A stretch of 34,170 nucleotides of DNA from Hymenobacter terrenus (GTDB taxonomy: Bacteria; Bacteroidota; Bacteroidia; Cytophagales; Hymenobacteraceae): contig NZ_LATM01000034.1 of the NCBI RefSeq assembly GCF_000972495.1, positions 1 through 34,170 of the forward strand. Direction: 5' to 3'. Shown piece by piece: positions 22,041 through 30,762 of the stretch (position 1 is its first letter; the number at the start of each line of letters is the position of its first letter). Under the pieces are notes generated by a model. It ran no database searches. It was given only the letters and a program-made list of their open reading frames with translations, and was not told the DNA's origin. Position numbers and translations under genes: made by a program.

Positions 22041-22955
22041 ATGAAAAGATTGTACCTCTGGATATTGTTGCTTTTTATAGGTCTCACTTCCCATGCCCAG
22101 AAGGTTAGGGAAATTTATATCAAAGACTTGCTTGTCATTCAAGAAAAGTATGGCTCAGATTCAGTAGGTGTATTGATACACGATACCCCTATTTGGCTAG
22201 TAAATCAGCGGGTAGCGTTAGAACTCCTAAATCGGGCTCCTGACAAGTTTGCGCAAAGTAGTTGGGGGCGTCGCTATTTGCAGAATATGGGCAAGGCTAT
22301 TCAAACACCTGAATTAGCCCAAGTGCTTGAACAAGTAATGGATAAAGACATTACAGACGCAGAGCAGGTGAATTCAGAGCGCATATTTGTATTGGGCGCA
22401 GATGAGGACCTCATGTTGGCATATTTACATCAAGAAGCTGCGAATGCGGAAGCTGTCTTTGAAAGGCAATTAGAGCGCTACTCGTCAGTTAAGCGCAAAC
22501 TATTAGCAATGCCCCGAGTTAGCTTTTTCAAACGGTTTTTTAAGGGCGACCCATTATTACGGACTGAAAAATCGGTTGATGAGACAATCTACAAAATTCT
22601 TTTAGTGCTGAATAAACTGGATGCGGCTAAATATTCTCAACAGCAGCTTGATGAACAGCGTATCTTATTAGACCCTTGGTACACAGTTAATAACTTAAAG
22701 CATTTTCCGGATGATAGAAAGTATAGCTATAAATCCGAACGTATGCTCTTTGAAAAAAATTTAGTTGATGGTCTGGTAATTCCCAAACAATGCGTAAGCG
22801 AGAACTATGCCGCTTGTGCAATTACAAAAATAGTTGAGTCAGAGCAACATTATTTTGTTGAAGAATCATGCCTATGTGGTCGAGGAAATACTTACTTGGT
22901 AAGAGTAGATGGAGAAGCTGTTGACCTAACCTATGTAAATGGTTGGATTAGCTGA
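22041..22955 (+). CDS. secreted protein of unknown function
   Basis: The product has 304 residues from ATG 22041. A Sec signal peptide (LYLWILLLFIGLTSHAQ) ends at residue 20. The rest is helical and charged; there are two Cys near residues 254 and 259 and two more (CLCG) near residues 278-280. DNA composition is AT-rich compared with pnkp. It follows the pnkp 3' fragment in the same orientation with 33 bp between, so it may once have been the gene downstream of that copy. I recognise no domain. Its stop faces the antitoxin gene at 22977. Confidence 0.75.
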   Translation: MKRLYLWILLLFIGLTSHAQKVREIYIKDLLVIQEKYGSDSVGVLIHDTPIWLVNQRVALELLNRAPDKFAQSSWGRRYLQNMGKAIQTPELAQVLEQVMDKDITDAEQVNSERIFVLGADEDLMLAYLHQEAANAEAVFERQLERYSSVKRKLLAMPRVSFFKRFFKGDPLLRTEKSVDETIYKILLVLNKLDAAKYSQQQLDEQRILLDPWYTVNNLKHFPDDRKYSYKSERMLFEKNLVDGLVIPKQCVSENYAACAITKIVESEQHYFVEESCLCGRGNTYLVRVDGEAVDLTYVNGWIS

Positions 22956-22976
22956 TAGCGAGTTTTAATCGAATTG

Positions 22977-23309
22977 CTATTGAATTACTGGCAAGCTCTG
23001 ATTCAGTAGCTCCACGCTGAAATTGACCTTCGCATTCAGCGCCTTAAATACCTTCATCACCGTTTCAAAACGCGCATCGGTCAGGCTGTTTTCCAGCTTA
23101 GAAATCTGGGCTTTTTGCACGCCCACCAAGTCCCCAAGCTGCTGCTGGGTAAGGTTGCGTTGCAGGCGGGCTTCTTTGATGGCTTTGCCCAGCAAATCAA
23201 GGCGTAGCTCTTCCTCAAAGGCATCGCGCTTGGGCGTACCAATGGGGCCGACGTGTTCATCAATAACTTCGTCTAGCGAATAAAACTTCATTTTATCGTC
23301 AGCTTTCAT
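22977..23309 (-). CDS. HigA-like antitoxin, XRE-family helix-turn-helix
   Basis: The product has 110 residues. A typical XRE helix-turn-helix lies at about 52-72 (NLTQQQLGDLVGVQKAQISK). The N-terminal ~45 residues include an acidic stretch that could contact the toxin. It lies directly behind a HigB-like toxin frame with a two-base gap, so the order is toxin first and antitoxin second, as in higBA operons. Such antitoxins neutralise the toxin and repress their shared promoter; a TACCTTTG element lies upstream of the toxin. The C-terminal strand-helix (ALNAKVNFSVELLNQ) is also found in a remnant at 21837-21920. Confidence 0.88.
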   Translation of the reverse strand: MKADDKMKFYSLDEVIDEHVGPIGTPKRDAFEEELRLDLLGKAIKEARLQRNLTQQQLGDLVGVQKAQISKLENSLTDARFETVMKVFKALNAKVNFSVELLNQSLPVIQ

Positions 23310-23311
23310 GG

Positions 23312-23617
23312 TTATTTAATTTTCTGTTCAAAATAGATTTTACGAATTCGTTCGGCTTTTTCGAGGTCGGCTTGCGGCGTTTTACCAGTCTTTTTGATGA
23401 TGCCGTGTGTAGTCAAAACCAGTGTATCAATCGGGCCTGACTTATCCCAGAAAGCAAAAATTCGATAGAGAGTCCGGTTAAACAGGGTTCTGAACTCCCA
23501 TATGTCATCGGTAAGCTTCTTGAAAAGCTCATTATCATTGACAAGCTGTGCTTTGCGGATGTTGTACAGAATTTTCTCCCGGTCCTTTTCATCCAGTAGC
23601 CGGAGAAAGGCACGCAC
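23312..23617 (-). CDS. HigB/RelE-like toxin, probably missing its proper start
   Basis: The product has 101 residues from the first usable in-frame start, GTG 23617. It matches the HigB type: a long helix (FLRLLDEKDREKILYNIRKA), then LFKKLTDDIWEFRTLFNRTLYRIFAF with the basic RNA-binding and cleaving face, and a C-terminal helix. These toxins cut mRNA on the ribosome. The open frame continues upstream to about 23686 and encodes KFQVQLSDEVRAF, the expected first strand of the fold, but with no start codon in frame. A GTG at 23652 followed by AAGAAAAG is one base out of frame; one extra A would join it to the toxin. The gene is therefore probably inactivated, phase-variable or affected by an error in the A run. 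Confidence 0.75.
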   Translation of the reverse strand: MRAFLRLLDEKDREKILYNIRKAQLVNDNELFKKLTDDIWEFRTLFNRTLYRIFAFWDKSGPIDTLVLTTHGIIKKTGKTPQADLEKAERIRKIYFEQKIK

Positions 23618-23667
23618 TTCGTCGGAAAGCTGAACCTGAAACTTTTCTTCACAAGCTACAACTTTAT

Positions 23668-23675
23668 CAAAGGTA
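23668..23675 (-). promoter_or_regulatory. -7 element of the toxin-antitoxin operon
   Basis: The minus strand reads TACCTTTG, a perfect TAnnTTTG. Transcription would start near 23661, just ahead of the GTG at 23652. Confidence 0.55.
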
Positions 23676-23712
23676 AAGTTTCTTAATTAGGAAACTGAGT
23701 AATGCTTATTCC

Positions 23713-25404
23713 CTACTTCCCCGCCATCTTATCCCTCGCGCCCTTAAACTCCGAGTCTTCGCGCCACTTCGGAAACGTGGTTTCGCTGGCTAGGCGCTGG
23801 CCGACGCGGAAGTAGAGCTGCGCATCTTCGGCCACGCCGGTGAGGTCCCAGGTGGGGTCCAGCTGGTCGGCGGGCTTGTGGTACATGTTGGTGGTGTAGT
23901 TCTGGCGCTTTTCGGCGATGTAGGCCTTGCCCTGGGTGCGGTGCTCGAAGCCGCCGCTGGCGTAGAGCGAGGGCACGCCGACATGGGCAAAGTTGAAGTG
24001 GTCGGAGCGGTAGAACATGCCGGTTTCGGGCGTTTGGTCGGGGAGAACGTACCGGTCCTGCTCCTTGGCGGCGGCGCGGGCGTAGTCTTCCAACTCCGAC
24101 TGCCCGTAGCCGATGACGGTGAGGTCCTTCATGCGGCCGTAGGGCCAGAGCATATCCATATTGAGGTCGGCCACCGTTTTGGCCAGCGGAAACACCGGGT
24201 GCTGGGCGTAGTAGGCCGAGCCCAGCAGGCCCTGCTCTTCGCCCGTCACGGCCAGAAACACGATGCTGCGGTCGGGCTTTTCCCGGGCCGTCTGGAAGGC
24301 TTTGGCAATGCTGAGCAGGGCGGCCAGGCCGGTGCCGTCGTCCACGGCGCCGTTGTAGATGGAGTCGCCGGCAATGGCTTTGCCCACGCCGAAATGGTCC
24401 CAGTGGGCTGAGTAGATAATGTATTCACTGGCGCGGGTAGTACCGGGCAGCACGGCCAGCACGTTTTTGGACGTCTGGCGGCGCAGCTTGTTTTGCAGGC
24501 TGGTGCTCATGCTGAGGCCCAGGGCCCGGGGCCGGAAGCCGCGCTGATTGGCCGCCGCGTAAAGGGCCTCGTATTTTTGGCCGGCGGCGGTGAAGAGGCG
24601 TTTGGCGGCGTCGAGCGTGAGCCAGCCTTCCATGGCGCACTTGCTGGCGCCGCGGTCGGGCGTTTGGGCGCGCAGCTTGGGGCCCACGGCGCCGCTTAGC
24701 ACCACGCTCCAGGGGTAGGCGGCTGGCTTGGTGTCGTGCACGATGAGAATGCCGGCGGCGCCGTGGCGGGCGGCTTCCTCGTATTTGTAGTTCCAACGGC
24801 CGTAGTAGGTCATGGCGCGGCCCTTAAAAAGGGTAGAGTCCTGGCTAGCGTTGCCGGGGTCATTCACCAGCACCACCACGGTTTTGCCCTTCACATCGAG
24901 GTCGGCGTAGTCGTCCCAGCCGTATTCGGGCGCCACCACGCCGTGGCCGGCAAATACCAGCGGCGAATTGGTAACCGCCACGCTGGGCTGCTCGCGCTGC
25001 GTAAACACCACGTAATCGGTCTTGTACTGCAAGCTCAGCTTCTGGCCCTTGCCCGTAATCTGCATCGTCGGAGCGGGCGTGACGCTGATTTCCACCAGTG
25101 GCACCGACTGGAAGTAGTTGCCGCTGGGCCCCGGCTGCAAACCCAGCTGCTTAAACTGGGCCGCGAGGTAGGTCGTGATGCGCTCTTCACCCACCGTAAA
25201 CGGCTTGCGCCCCTGCATCTCATCCGCGGACACTGCTTGGAGGTAATTCCCTAACTCTCCCGCCTGAATAGCGCCTGGTGAGGACGAGGAGCCTTTCGCA
25301 GCATCCGCAACAGCCGTGGTCTTGGAAGTAGAATTGGATTGGCAGCTGAAGAGGGATAGGGCCAATACCCCAGCTGGCAACAGCCGTGACGTGAAGGAAC
25401 GCAT
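23713..25404 (-). CDS. M28-family zinc aminopeptidase, lipoprotein
   Basis: The product has 563 residues from ATG 25404. The start is a lipoprotein signal with lipobox LFSC (Cys21), so the enzyme is anchored to a membrane facing the periplasm or outside. Residues about 145-320 hold a PA-like inserted domain. The catalytic M28 domain has all zinc ligands: SAHWDH (H334), GAVDDGTG (D355), TGEEQG (E389/E390), LNMDM (D417) and YRSDHF (H469). M28 enzymes remove N-terminal residues from peptides. The upstream in-frame extension to 25533 reads through untranslated DNA and is not used. Monocistronic; it faces the same way as the toxin-antitoxin operon but is well separated. Confidence 0.92.
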   Translation of the reverse strand: MRSFTSRLLPAGVLALSLFSCQSNSTSKTTAVADAAKGSSSSPGAIQAGELGNYLQAVSADEMQGRKPFTVGEERITTYLAAQFKQLGLQPGPSGNYFQSVPLVEISVTPAPTMQITGKGQKLSLQYKTDYVVFTQREQPSVAVTNSPLVFAGHGVVAPEYGWDDYADLDVKGKTVVVLVNDPGNASQDSTLFKGRAMTYYGRWNYKYEEAARHGAAGILIVHDTKPAAYPWSVVLSGAVGPKLRAQTPDRGASKCAMEGWLTLDAAKRLFTAAGQKYEALYAAANQRGFRPRALGLSMSTSLQNKLRRQTSKNVLAVLPGTTRASEYIIYSAHWDHFGVGKAIAGDSIYNGAVDDGTGLAALLSIAKAFQTAREKPDRSIVFLAVTGEEQGLLGSAYYAQHPVFPLAKTVADLNMDMLWPYGRMKDLTVIGYGQSELEDYARAAAKEQDRYVLPDQTPETGMFYRSDHFNFAHVGVPSLYASGGFEHRTQGKAYIAEKRQNYTTNMYHKPADQLDPTWDLTGVAEDAQLYFRVGQRLASETTFPKWREDSEFKGARDKMAGK

Positions 25405-25659
25405 AGAAATAGCGAGAAGATGAGTAATTGAGCTAGTTGCCGGAGCCGCTCTAACTGGCTCAAGGTACTCGACATTCGTTAATGTCCAACTCGCGCCATT
25501 TCCCCTTAATAGGCGTGGTTGCTCGCCGCTCAATCAATCCGTTTTGAAAATTGGCCGCTATGGCAAGCCAGAACCTTATCTGTTAGTAGCTCAGTCACCC
25601 CAGTCCCGCAGTTCCTTCGGAGCATTCGGGCTCTGTAAATGAGATGGTTGCCGCTCGCC

Positions 25660-26202
25660 TCACTCGTCGTAGTATTCGTCTCTGAGGGCCTCCAGCTGCT
25701 GGTAGAGGGGCTCGGGTAAGCCTTCGGTGAAGCCAACGGGTGGCTCTACGATTTCGCCGCTGAGCTTTTGAAACAGCAAAGGTGGAATCTCCCGCACGGC
25801 GGGCTTATCGGCGTATTCCCTGGTCCAGTCATAGCCGTTGGAGTCGTGCGCCGGGTCGAAGGAAAATTGGCTATTGGTGAAATAGCCGGCGCAGTACCGC
25901 TGTTCCAGCGCCTCACTGAAATCGAAGGATTTGAGTGAAATAAACACGGATCTGGAAGCCTGGGCAGCGGCACGGTCCGCCACCTGCTTGAACCAGCGGG
26001 GGCCGCCCATCCAGTACATCATGAGGGCCGTGGCACGGTCGGTAGAAGGGTTGTTTAGCAGCCATTCGAAGAAGTATAAGCCACTGTCCCAGTTCCAGTC
26101 CATGACCATCTGGTGCCAGATGCGCGGGGATGCGGAAGCCGCATATTCCAGCACAAGAGCATCACATTTGGCCTCAAACTCCTCTTCGGTCAGGTCTTCC
26201 AT
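25660..26202 (-). CDS. DUF4274-type protein
   Basis: The product has 180 residues from ATG 26202 (an alternative start at 26247 adds 15 residues with no signal). Residues about 5-75 match the DUF4274 pattern: a helix of acidic residues, WHQMVMDWNWDSG, FFEWLLNNPSTDRATALMMYW. The domain is found in small cytoplasmic proteins and immunity-like genes of Bacteroidota and Proteobacteria; its role is unknown. The C-terminal part is acidic and aromatic (NGYDWTREYAD) and may form a separate domain. No neighbour suggests a function. Confidence 0.75.
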   Translation of the reverse strand: MEDLTEEEFEAKCDALVLEYAASASPRIWHQMVMDWNWDSGLYFFEWLLNNPSTDRATALMMYWMGGPRWFKQVADRAAAQASRSVFISLKSFDFSEALEQRYCAGYFTNSQFSFDPAHDSNGYDWTREYADKPAVREIPPLLFQKLSGEIVEPPVGFTEGLPEPLYQQLEALRDEYYDE

Positions 26203-26525
26203 TATTGCGGATAAAAAGCGGAAATACGGCGCCCGCGCATTGGGCAAGCAGCCGCAAAATCAGTAAAAATTTCGATAAATATCCCTTCCTCTTGTAGGTA
26301 ACTATTACAGCCTGTAGCGGGGCTAGCGGTTTCGATAACCTGGTCGCATTAGCCCGAAGCGAGATGCTGAACGCTCGGTATAGCCCGTGCCCGACTACGC
26401 CGTTTGGCATCTCCTGCAAGGTCCGCTCAACGCGTCTATCCATACGGGGCCGCATCAGCTCCACAGTCACGTAGATGCCGATTTTGAACGAGCTTTATTC
26501 CTGTACAGTAAAATTTTGATGCAAA
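26203..26525. other. intergenic region, no gene recognised
   Basis: A minus-strand frame crosses much of this region, but its product has no family resemblance and overlaps the DUF4274 start. No repeat or RNA is seen apart from the terminator that follows. Confidence 0.4.
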
Positions 26526-26554
26526 AAAGGAGCTTCCAGCCAGGAAGCTCCTTT
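26526..26554. terminator. bidirectional terminator
   Basis: AAAGGAGCTTCC (26526-26537) pairs perfectly with GGAAGCTCCTTT (26543-26554) around AGCCA, with A and T runs on the outside. It lies 30 bp beyond the stop of the outer-membrane gene. Confidence 0.9.
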
Positions 26555-26583
26555 CTGTCGTGAGTATAAAGCCGACGGCCGAA

Positions 26584-27642
26584 TTATGGGCTTACCAGAT
26601 TTAGGCTGACATTAAAGTAAAGCGGGTTGGTCAGCTCGTTTTTGAATAAGGACGGCTCCGACCCCAGCAGACTTTCTTTTTTGCCGGTGGGATTTTGATT
26701 GCGGAAGGCATCGTTGCGGTAGTTGTAGCGTAAGCCCGCCTGGGCCGATACCCAGATAAAACCTGTCAGCTGCTGCTCATAAGTGAAGCGGGGCTTTAGT
26801 TCGCCGCGCCGCAGGTACACGTCATCGGCCCCCACTTTGCCCAGGTAATAGGTATTGCCCTCCAACTCGTAGCCGAATTTGAGAAGCGCGGTAGTGCCGA
26901 AGTTGCGGCGCAGCTCGGCGCGGGCCGGGAACACCACTTCGCAGCCCCACTTGGGCGAGAAGGTGCGGTTGTAGAGCAGCACCGGAATGTAGAGCAATTG
27001 GCCTGCGCGGTAGGTGCGGGTCAGGCCCAGGCCCCACTGCAGGTTGTCGTTGGGCTTCCAGCCGAAGATGCCGGTGCCGCTGTAGGTCAGCTGCTTGCCC
27101 GAAATATCATCAAAACCGCGGTAGTTTCCGTTAAGGTCGGCGTTTGCCTGAACCAGCAGAAAGTGCTTGTTGTCGAAGGGCTTGAAGACGGTGCCGTTCA
27201 GGCCGGTGGTACGCAGCCCGTCGTTCAGCCGGTTGAAGTAGGGGGAGCGCCCGGGGTTGTCCAGGCGGAGACTGGTGTTCCAGTACGTAAGGCCCAGGTT
27301 GAAAACGAAGTTGTTACGCGAAATAAGCGGGGCGTTGAAGGCCAGCCGGATACCGCGGGCACTGCTGATGCGGGTCTCGGCCGTGGTGGTACCGGGGGTG
27401 GGGCCCGTCGACGTTAGGTCATACGGCAGTTGAACCTCGTAGCCCACCGAAATCAGCTTGGTGGGTGAGATATAGAGCACCTTTTGCGTATTGTAGGTGC
27501 CGCCGCCGGCCGATGCATCGCCGAATTCATCGAAGTTTTCGTCGGTGGCTGGCGTAGCGGTGCGGGTCGTGTCGGTGACTTGCGCCACGGCGGGCGCGGC
27601 CGTAAGTAGCCAGCCAGCCAGTACTAAGTAGGAGTATTTCAT
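26584..27642 (-). CDS. outer-membrane beta-barrel protein, DUF6268-like
   Basis: The product has 352 residues with a Sec signal peptide (MKYSYLVLAGWLLTAAPAVA, cleaved before Q). A short acidic linker (DENFDEFGD) precedes a domain made of alternating amphipathic strands with aromatic girdles (FVFNLGLTYWNTSLRL, LQWGLGLTRTY, VSAQAGLRYNYRND), the pattern of a beta-barrel in the outer membrane. The overall look fits the DUF6268 family of Bacteroidota barrel proteins; the name is a visual judgement. No pore or receptor motif and no TonB box are visible. It ends in LNLVSP rather than a terminal aromatic residue. Confidence 0.75.
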   Translation of the reverse strand: MKYSYLVLAGWLLTAAPAVAQVTDTTRTATPATDENFDEFGDASAGGGTYNTQKVLYISPTKLISVGYEVQLPYDLTSTGPTPGTTTAETRISSARGIRLAFNAPLISRNNFVFNLGLTYWNTSLRLDNPGRSPYFNRLNDGLRTTGLNGTVFKPFDNKHFLLVQANADLNGNYRGFDDISGKQLTYSGTGIFGWKPNDNLQWGLGLTRTYRAGQLLYIPVLLYNRTFSPKWGCEVVFPARAELRRNFGTTALLKFGYELEGNTYYLGKVGADDVYLRRGELKPRFTYEQQLTGFIWVSAQAGLRYNYRNDAFRNQNPTGKKESLLGSEPSLFKNELTNPLYFNVSLNLVSP

Positions 27643-27683
27643 GCAGTGAGCACTAAAGATAAAATGGCCTGAAAATAAATTAT

Positions 27684-27708
27684 CCCGAGCCGCGGTCTGC
27701 GGCTCGGG
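27684..27708 (-). terminator. terminator of the DUF2147 gene
   Basis: CCCGAGCCGC (27684-27693) pairs with GCGGCTCGGG (27699-27708) around GGTCT. On the minus strand it is followed by an AT-rich ATAATTTATTTTC. Confidence 0.8.
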
Positions 27709-27729
27709 AAATAGTTACGGGGAGCGGGG

Positions 27730-28185
27730 TTATTTCTTAACCTGACGCTTCCACACATCGGTCCGGCCAAAGAGCGACACCCCGATAAAGCCCCGAACTT
27801 CCAGAGTGTTAGGGTCGGTCAGTGTCATTTCGCAACTGTAGTCATTGCCGTTCTTAGGGTCATAAATTTTACCATTTCCCCACTTGCTGTCACCGGTATA
27901 GGTGAAGTCGCGCATGTTGACGAGGCCCTTGAGTGGCGTTTTACGCTTGCTTTCGTCGGGGTTGTTCACGTCGGTACGGGGCGTGCCATCGGGGTTGTTG
28001 GGGACTTTCAGCCACACCAAGCGCCCAAAGTATTTGTCACCCTGCTTAAAAATCTGAATCATGCCGGTGCCCTCCCCGTTTTTCCATACCCCCAGGGCTG
28101 CGTCGGGGTCGCCGGCGGCCATGGCCGTAAAAGTTGTCAGCACAAGGCCGAGGAGCAGGGCGAATCCGAAAAAACGTTTGGTCAT
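27730..28185 (-). CDS. DUF2147 periplasmic protein
   Basis: The product has 151 residues with a Sec signal peptide (FFGFALLLGLVLTTFTAMAA). The mature protein follows the DUF2147 pattern closely: LGVWKNGEGTGMIQIF, KYFGRLVWL, NNPDESKRKTPLKGL, GNGKIYDPKNGNDYSC, LEVRGFIGVSLFGRTDVW. It is a small beta-barrel lipocalin-like domain in the periplasm; the family's ligand and role are unknown. Length is normal for the family. It has its own terminator. Confidence 0.92.
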   Translation of the reverse strand: MTKRFFGFALLLGLVLTTFTAMAAGDPDAALGVWKNGEGTGMIQIFKQGDKYFGRLVWLKVPNNPDGTPRTDVNNPDESKRKTPLKGLVNMRDFTYTGDSKWGNGKIYDPKNGNDYSCEMTLTDPNTLEVRGFIGVSLFGRTDVWKRQVKK

Positions 28186-28579
28186 GGTGGGGTGGGTTTA
28201 AATGAATTGTAGAAAATGTTAAAAGCAAATGTAACCGGCTCCTCTAAGAATTCCGATAGCCAAATGATGCATGCCGCATATTATTCATTGAGGTGGGTAA
28301 AGACCGTTGCCATAAGCATAGTACAAGAGCAATGCCAGCTTTGGAGAAGCCAGATTAAGCGGCGGTTGGCCGATGGTGAAGGCTAGGGTGCATCAAGCTT
28401 AGGCAAAAACAATTTTATTCAGTCCCAACTCGAGAACGGTGGCCAAAAACGGCAGGGATGCTGAGGCATTGCGCAGCCCAATGCTCTTGAAAAGAGGCGA
28501 GCCCGGGAAAACAGGTCTATGCTGCTGTTCGTGCTACTTTCGCCGGGCCGCCTAGAGCCATTGCTCCTGTGCTTACTTT
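28186..28579. other. intergenic region with a candidate promoter
   Basis: Nearly 400 bp between divergent genes. No coding frame or repeat stands out. TACTTTCG at 28535-28542 is one mismatch from TAnnTTTG and could serve the nucleotidyltransferase that starts at 28580. Confidence 0.4.
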
Positions 28580-29341
28580 ATGCTTATCCGCATCCAAACC
28601 GCTCTCAACCAACTCGAAGCCACGCACGGCATTCGCATCCTCTACGCCTGCGAGTCGGGCAGCCGGGCCTGGGGCTTTCCCTCACCTGATTCCGACTACG
28701 ACGTGCGCTTCATCTACTGCCACCGTCCCGACTGGTACCTGACGTTGGACGAAGGCCCCGACACGCTCAATTTTCCCGTGGACGACGAGCTGGACCTGGC
28801 CGGCTGGGAGCTGCGCAAAGCCCTGCGCCTGCTGCGCGGCTCCAACGCCGCCTTGTTTGAGTGGCTGCAATCGCCGGTGGTGTACCAGGAGGCGCCGGAT
28901 TTCCGGGCTCGGTTGGCCCCGTTCTTGCCCGCCGCCTTCAACCTGAAAGCTGGCTTGCACCACTACCTTGGCCAGCTCCGGCGCGGCGTGGAAGAAGATT
29001 TGGCGGGGGAGGAGGTCCGGCTGAAAAGGCTTTTCTATGCCCTGCGCTCAGCCCTGGCCGCCCGCTGGATTCGTGTGCGTAGTACCCTGCCCCCGATGGA
29101 ATTCACACCGTTGCGGGAGGTGCTGCCCACCACGCTGGCAGCGGCGGTAGATGGCTTGCTAGCCCGCAAAGCCACTGCCAATGAAAAAACCATGGTGCTC
29201 GTACCTCCGGCGCTGGTAGCGTTTCTGCGGGAAGAATTCGTGGCGGGCCAACTGGCCCGGGAAACCTTGCTGGCACCACGAGCCGGCACCGTGGCAGCAG
29301 ACCTGGATACCTTATTTCGGGCGTTATTGGCCGAATCATAG
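28580..29341 (+). CDS. RlaP-type nucleotidyltransferase (DNA polymerase beta superfamily)
   Basis: The product has 253 residues. ESGSRAWGFPSPDSDYDVRF (25-44) is the nucleotidyltransferase core: a Gly-Ser loop (G27, S28) then Asp-x-Asp (D39, D41) that bind metal and NTP. This exact GSRAWGF...DSDYDVR form is the hallmark of the RlaP/YcgL family (PF10127), which has been linked by gene neighbourhoods to RNA repair with ligases. A helical C-terminal half follows. A related gene lies 108 bp downstream on the same strand, so they are probably co-transcribed. They lie about 8 kb from the Pnkp gene. Substrate and activity are not known. Confidence 0.88.
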   Translation: MLIRIQTALNQLEATHGIRILYACESGSRAWGFPSPDSDYDVRFIYCHRPDWYLTLDEGPDTLNFPVDDELDLAGWELRKALRLLRGSNAALFEWLQSPVVYQEAPDFRARLAPFLPAAFNLKAGLHHYLGQLRRGVEEDLAGEEVRLKRLFYALRSALAARWIRVRSTLPPMEFTPLREVLPTTLAAAVDGLLARKATANEKTMVLVPPALVAFLREEFVAGQLARETLLAPRAGTVAADLDTLFRALLAES

Positions 29342-29448
29342 GCAAGTAGCTACGGCTTCGCATGCCGGTCGCACTAGTTGCGCTGTTCTTTTAAGACTAC
29401 TATCTAGCATCCAATAACGTACAAAGCTGAAGCTTCGCGCTACCGCCC

Positions 29449-30537
29449 ATGCTCACTATTGCCGACCTGCGCCGCCAGAACCTTATTCTCTTCGAAGCCA
29501 TCAGCGGCAGCCGGGCCTACGGGACCAATCTGCCGCATTCCGACACCGACCTCAAAGGTGTATTCATCCTGCCGAAAGACTACTTCTTTGGCCTTGGCTA
29601 CGTGCCACAGGTGGCTAATGAAACCAACGATGAGGTATTCTATGAGCTGCGTCGCTTCGTGGAATTATTGTTGAAAAACAACCCCACCGTACTGGAATTA
29701 CTGGGCACGCCAGCTGACTGCATTATCCACCAACATCCGCTGTTCGAGCAGTTCCAAGCCACGGATTTCCTCTCGAAGCTTTGCCGCCAAAGCTTTGCCG
29801 AATACGCCGTGGCGCAAATTCGCAAAGCCAAGGGCCTGAACAAGAAAATTAACCACCCGGAGCCCCCGGCCCGCAAATCGGTGCTGGACTTTTGCTACGT
29901 GACGGTAGGGGCGGGTGCCCAGCCAATTGCGGCCTGGCTGGCCCGCAACGGCTACGAAGCACCGCAGTGCGGCCTGACCAACGTGCCGCATCTCACCGAT
30001 TTGTACGCGCTGTTTGTGGATGTCACGCCCGAGCGTCGCCACGGCTACCGCGGCCTCGTGCGCGACCCCGAAACCTCGCAGGACGTCCTGCTTTCCGCCG
30101 TGCCGAAAGGGGAGGAGCCCGTGGCCTATCTGTCCTTCAACCGCAACGGCTACAGCACCTATTGTCGCGCGTTTCGGGAGTACTGGGAGTGGGTGGAAAA
30201 GCGCAATGCCGAGCGCTACCAGAACACTGTGCAGCACGGCAAAAACTACGACGCCAAAAATATGCTGCACGTCTTCCGCCTGCTACAAATGGCCGAGGAA
30301 ATTGCCGAAACCGGCCACTTACACGTGCGCCGCCCCAACCGCGAATTTCTCCTGCAAATCCGGCGCGGCGAATTCGAATACGAGGAGCTGGTAGCTGAAG
30401 CCGAGCAGCTGGTGGAACGGGTAGAAACAGCTTTTGCGGCTTCCAACCTGCCCGCCACCCCGAATAAAGAGGCAGGTGAGGAACTTCTGCGTCAGGTGCG
30501 ACAAGCGTTCTATAGTAGTAGCTCAGCGCATTCCTAA
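29449..30537 (+). CDS. second RlaP-type nucleotidyltransferase
   Basis: The product has 362 residues. The core ISGSRAYGTNLPHSDTDLKG (18-37) has the Gly-Ser loop (G20, S21) and the Asp pair D32 and D34 of the same PF10127 family as the upstream gene, but is clearly another subgroup (GSRAYGT, DTDLKGVF). The C-terminal 200 residues are helical, with a KGLNKKIN and KNYDAKNMLHVFRLLQMAEE stretch typical of longer members. Residues beyond 335 are a Ser/Ala-rich tail. Two different paralogues side by side suggest they act on different RNAs or in a heteromer; that is inference. Confidence 0.87.
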   Translation: MLTIADLRRQNLILFEAISGSRAYGTNLPHSDTDLKGVFILPKDYFFGLGYVPQVANETNDEVFYELRRFVELLLKNNPTVLELLGTPADCIIHQHPLFEQFQATDFLSKLCRQSFAEYAVAQIRKAKGLNKKINHPEPPARKSVLDFCYVTVGAGAQPIAAWLARNGYEAPQCGLTNVPHLTDLYALFVDVTPERRHGYRGLVRDPETSQDVLLSAVPKGEEPVAYLSFNRNGYSTYCRAFREYWEWVEKRNAERYQNTVQHGKNYDAKNMLHVFRLLQMAEEIAETGHLHVRRPNREFLLQIRRGEFEYEELVAEAEQLVERVETAFAASNLPATPNKEAGEELLRQVRQAFYSSSSAHS

Positions 30538-30762
30538 ATTAGCCCAGCGCATTACTGCCGAAGGCTGAACACTTCTCAGATATACTTTAAAACAAGACGG
30601 AGTTGCAGCGCGTGCAGCGTGTCCGGTCATGGCCCATAACGGCAAAATGGTGGGTTTTCACATCGTCGTGCCCAGCCGCCGCAAGGCGCCACGTTAGTAG
30701 TAGGCCGAGCACTGAAAAGCACGTTTTGGGAAGCCAGGAGCTGTTCTGAACTACTGGGGACA

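Noticed and set aside
26174..26470. 98-codon minus-strand frame thought at first to be a transposase end
   Set aside because: No recognisable transposase motif and it overlaps the DUF4274 start; left as intergenic.
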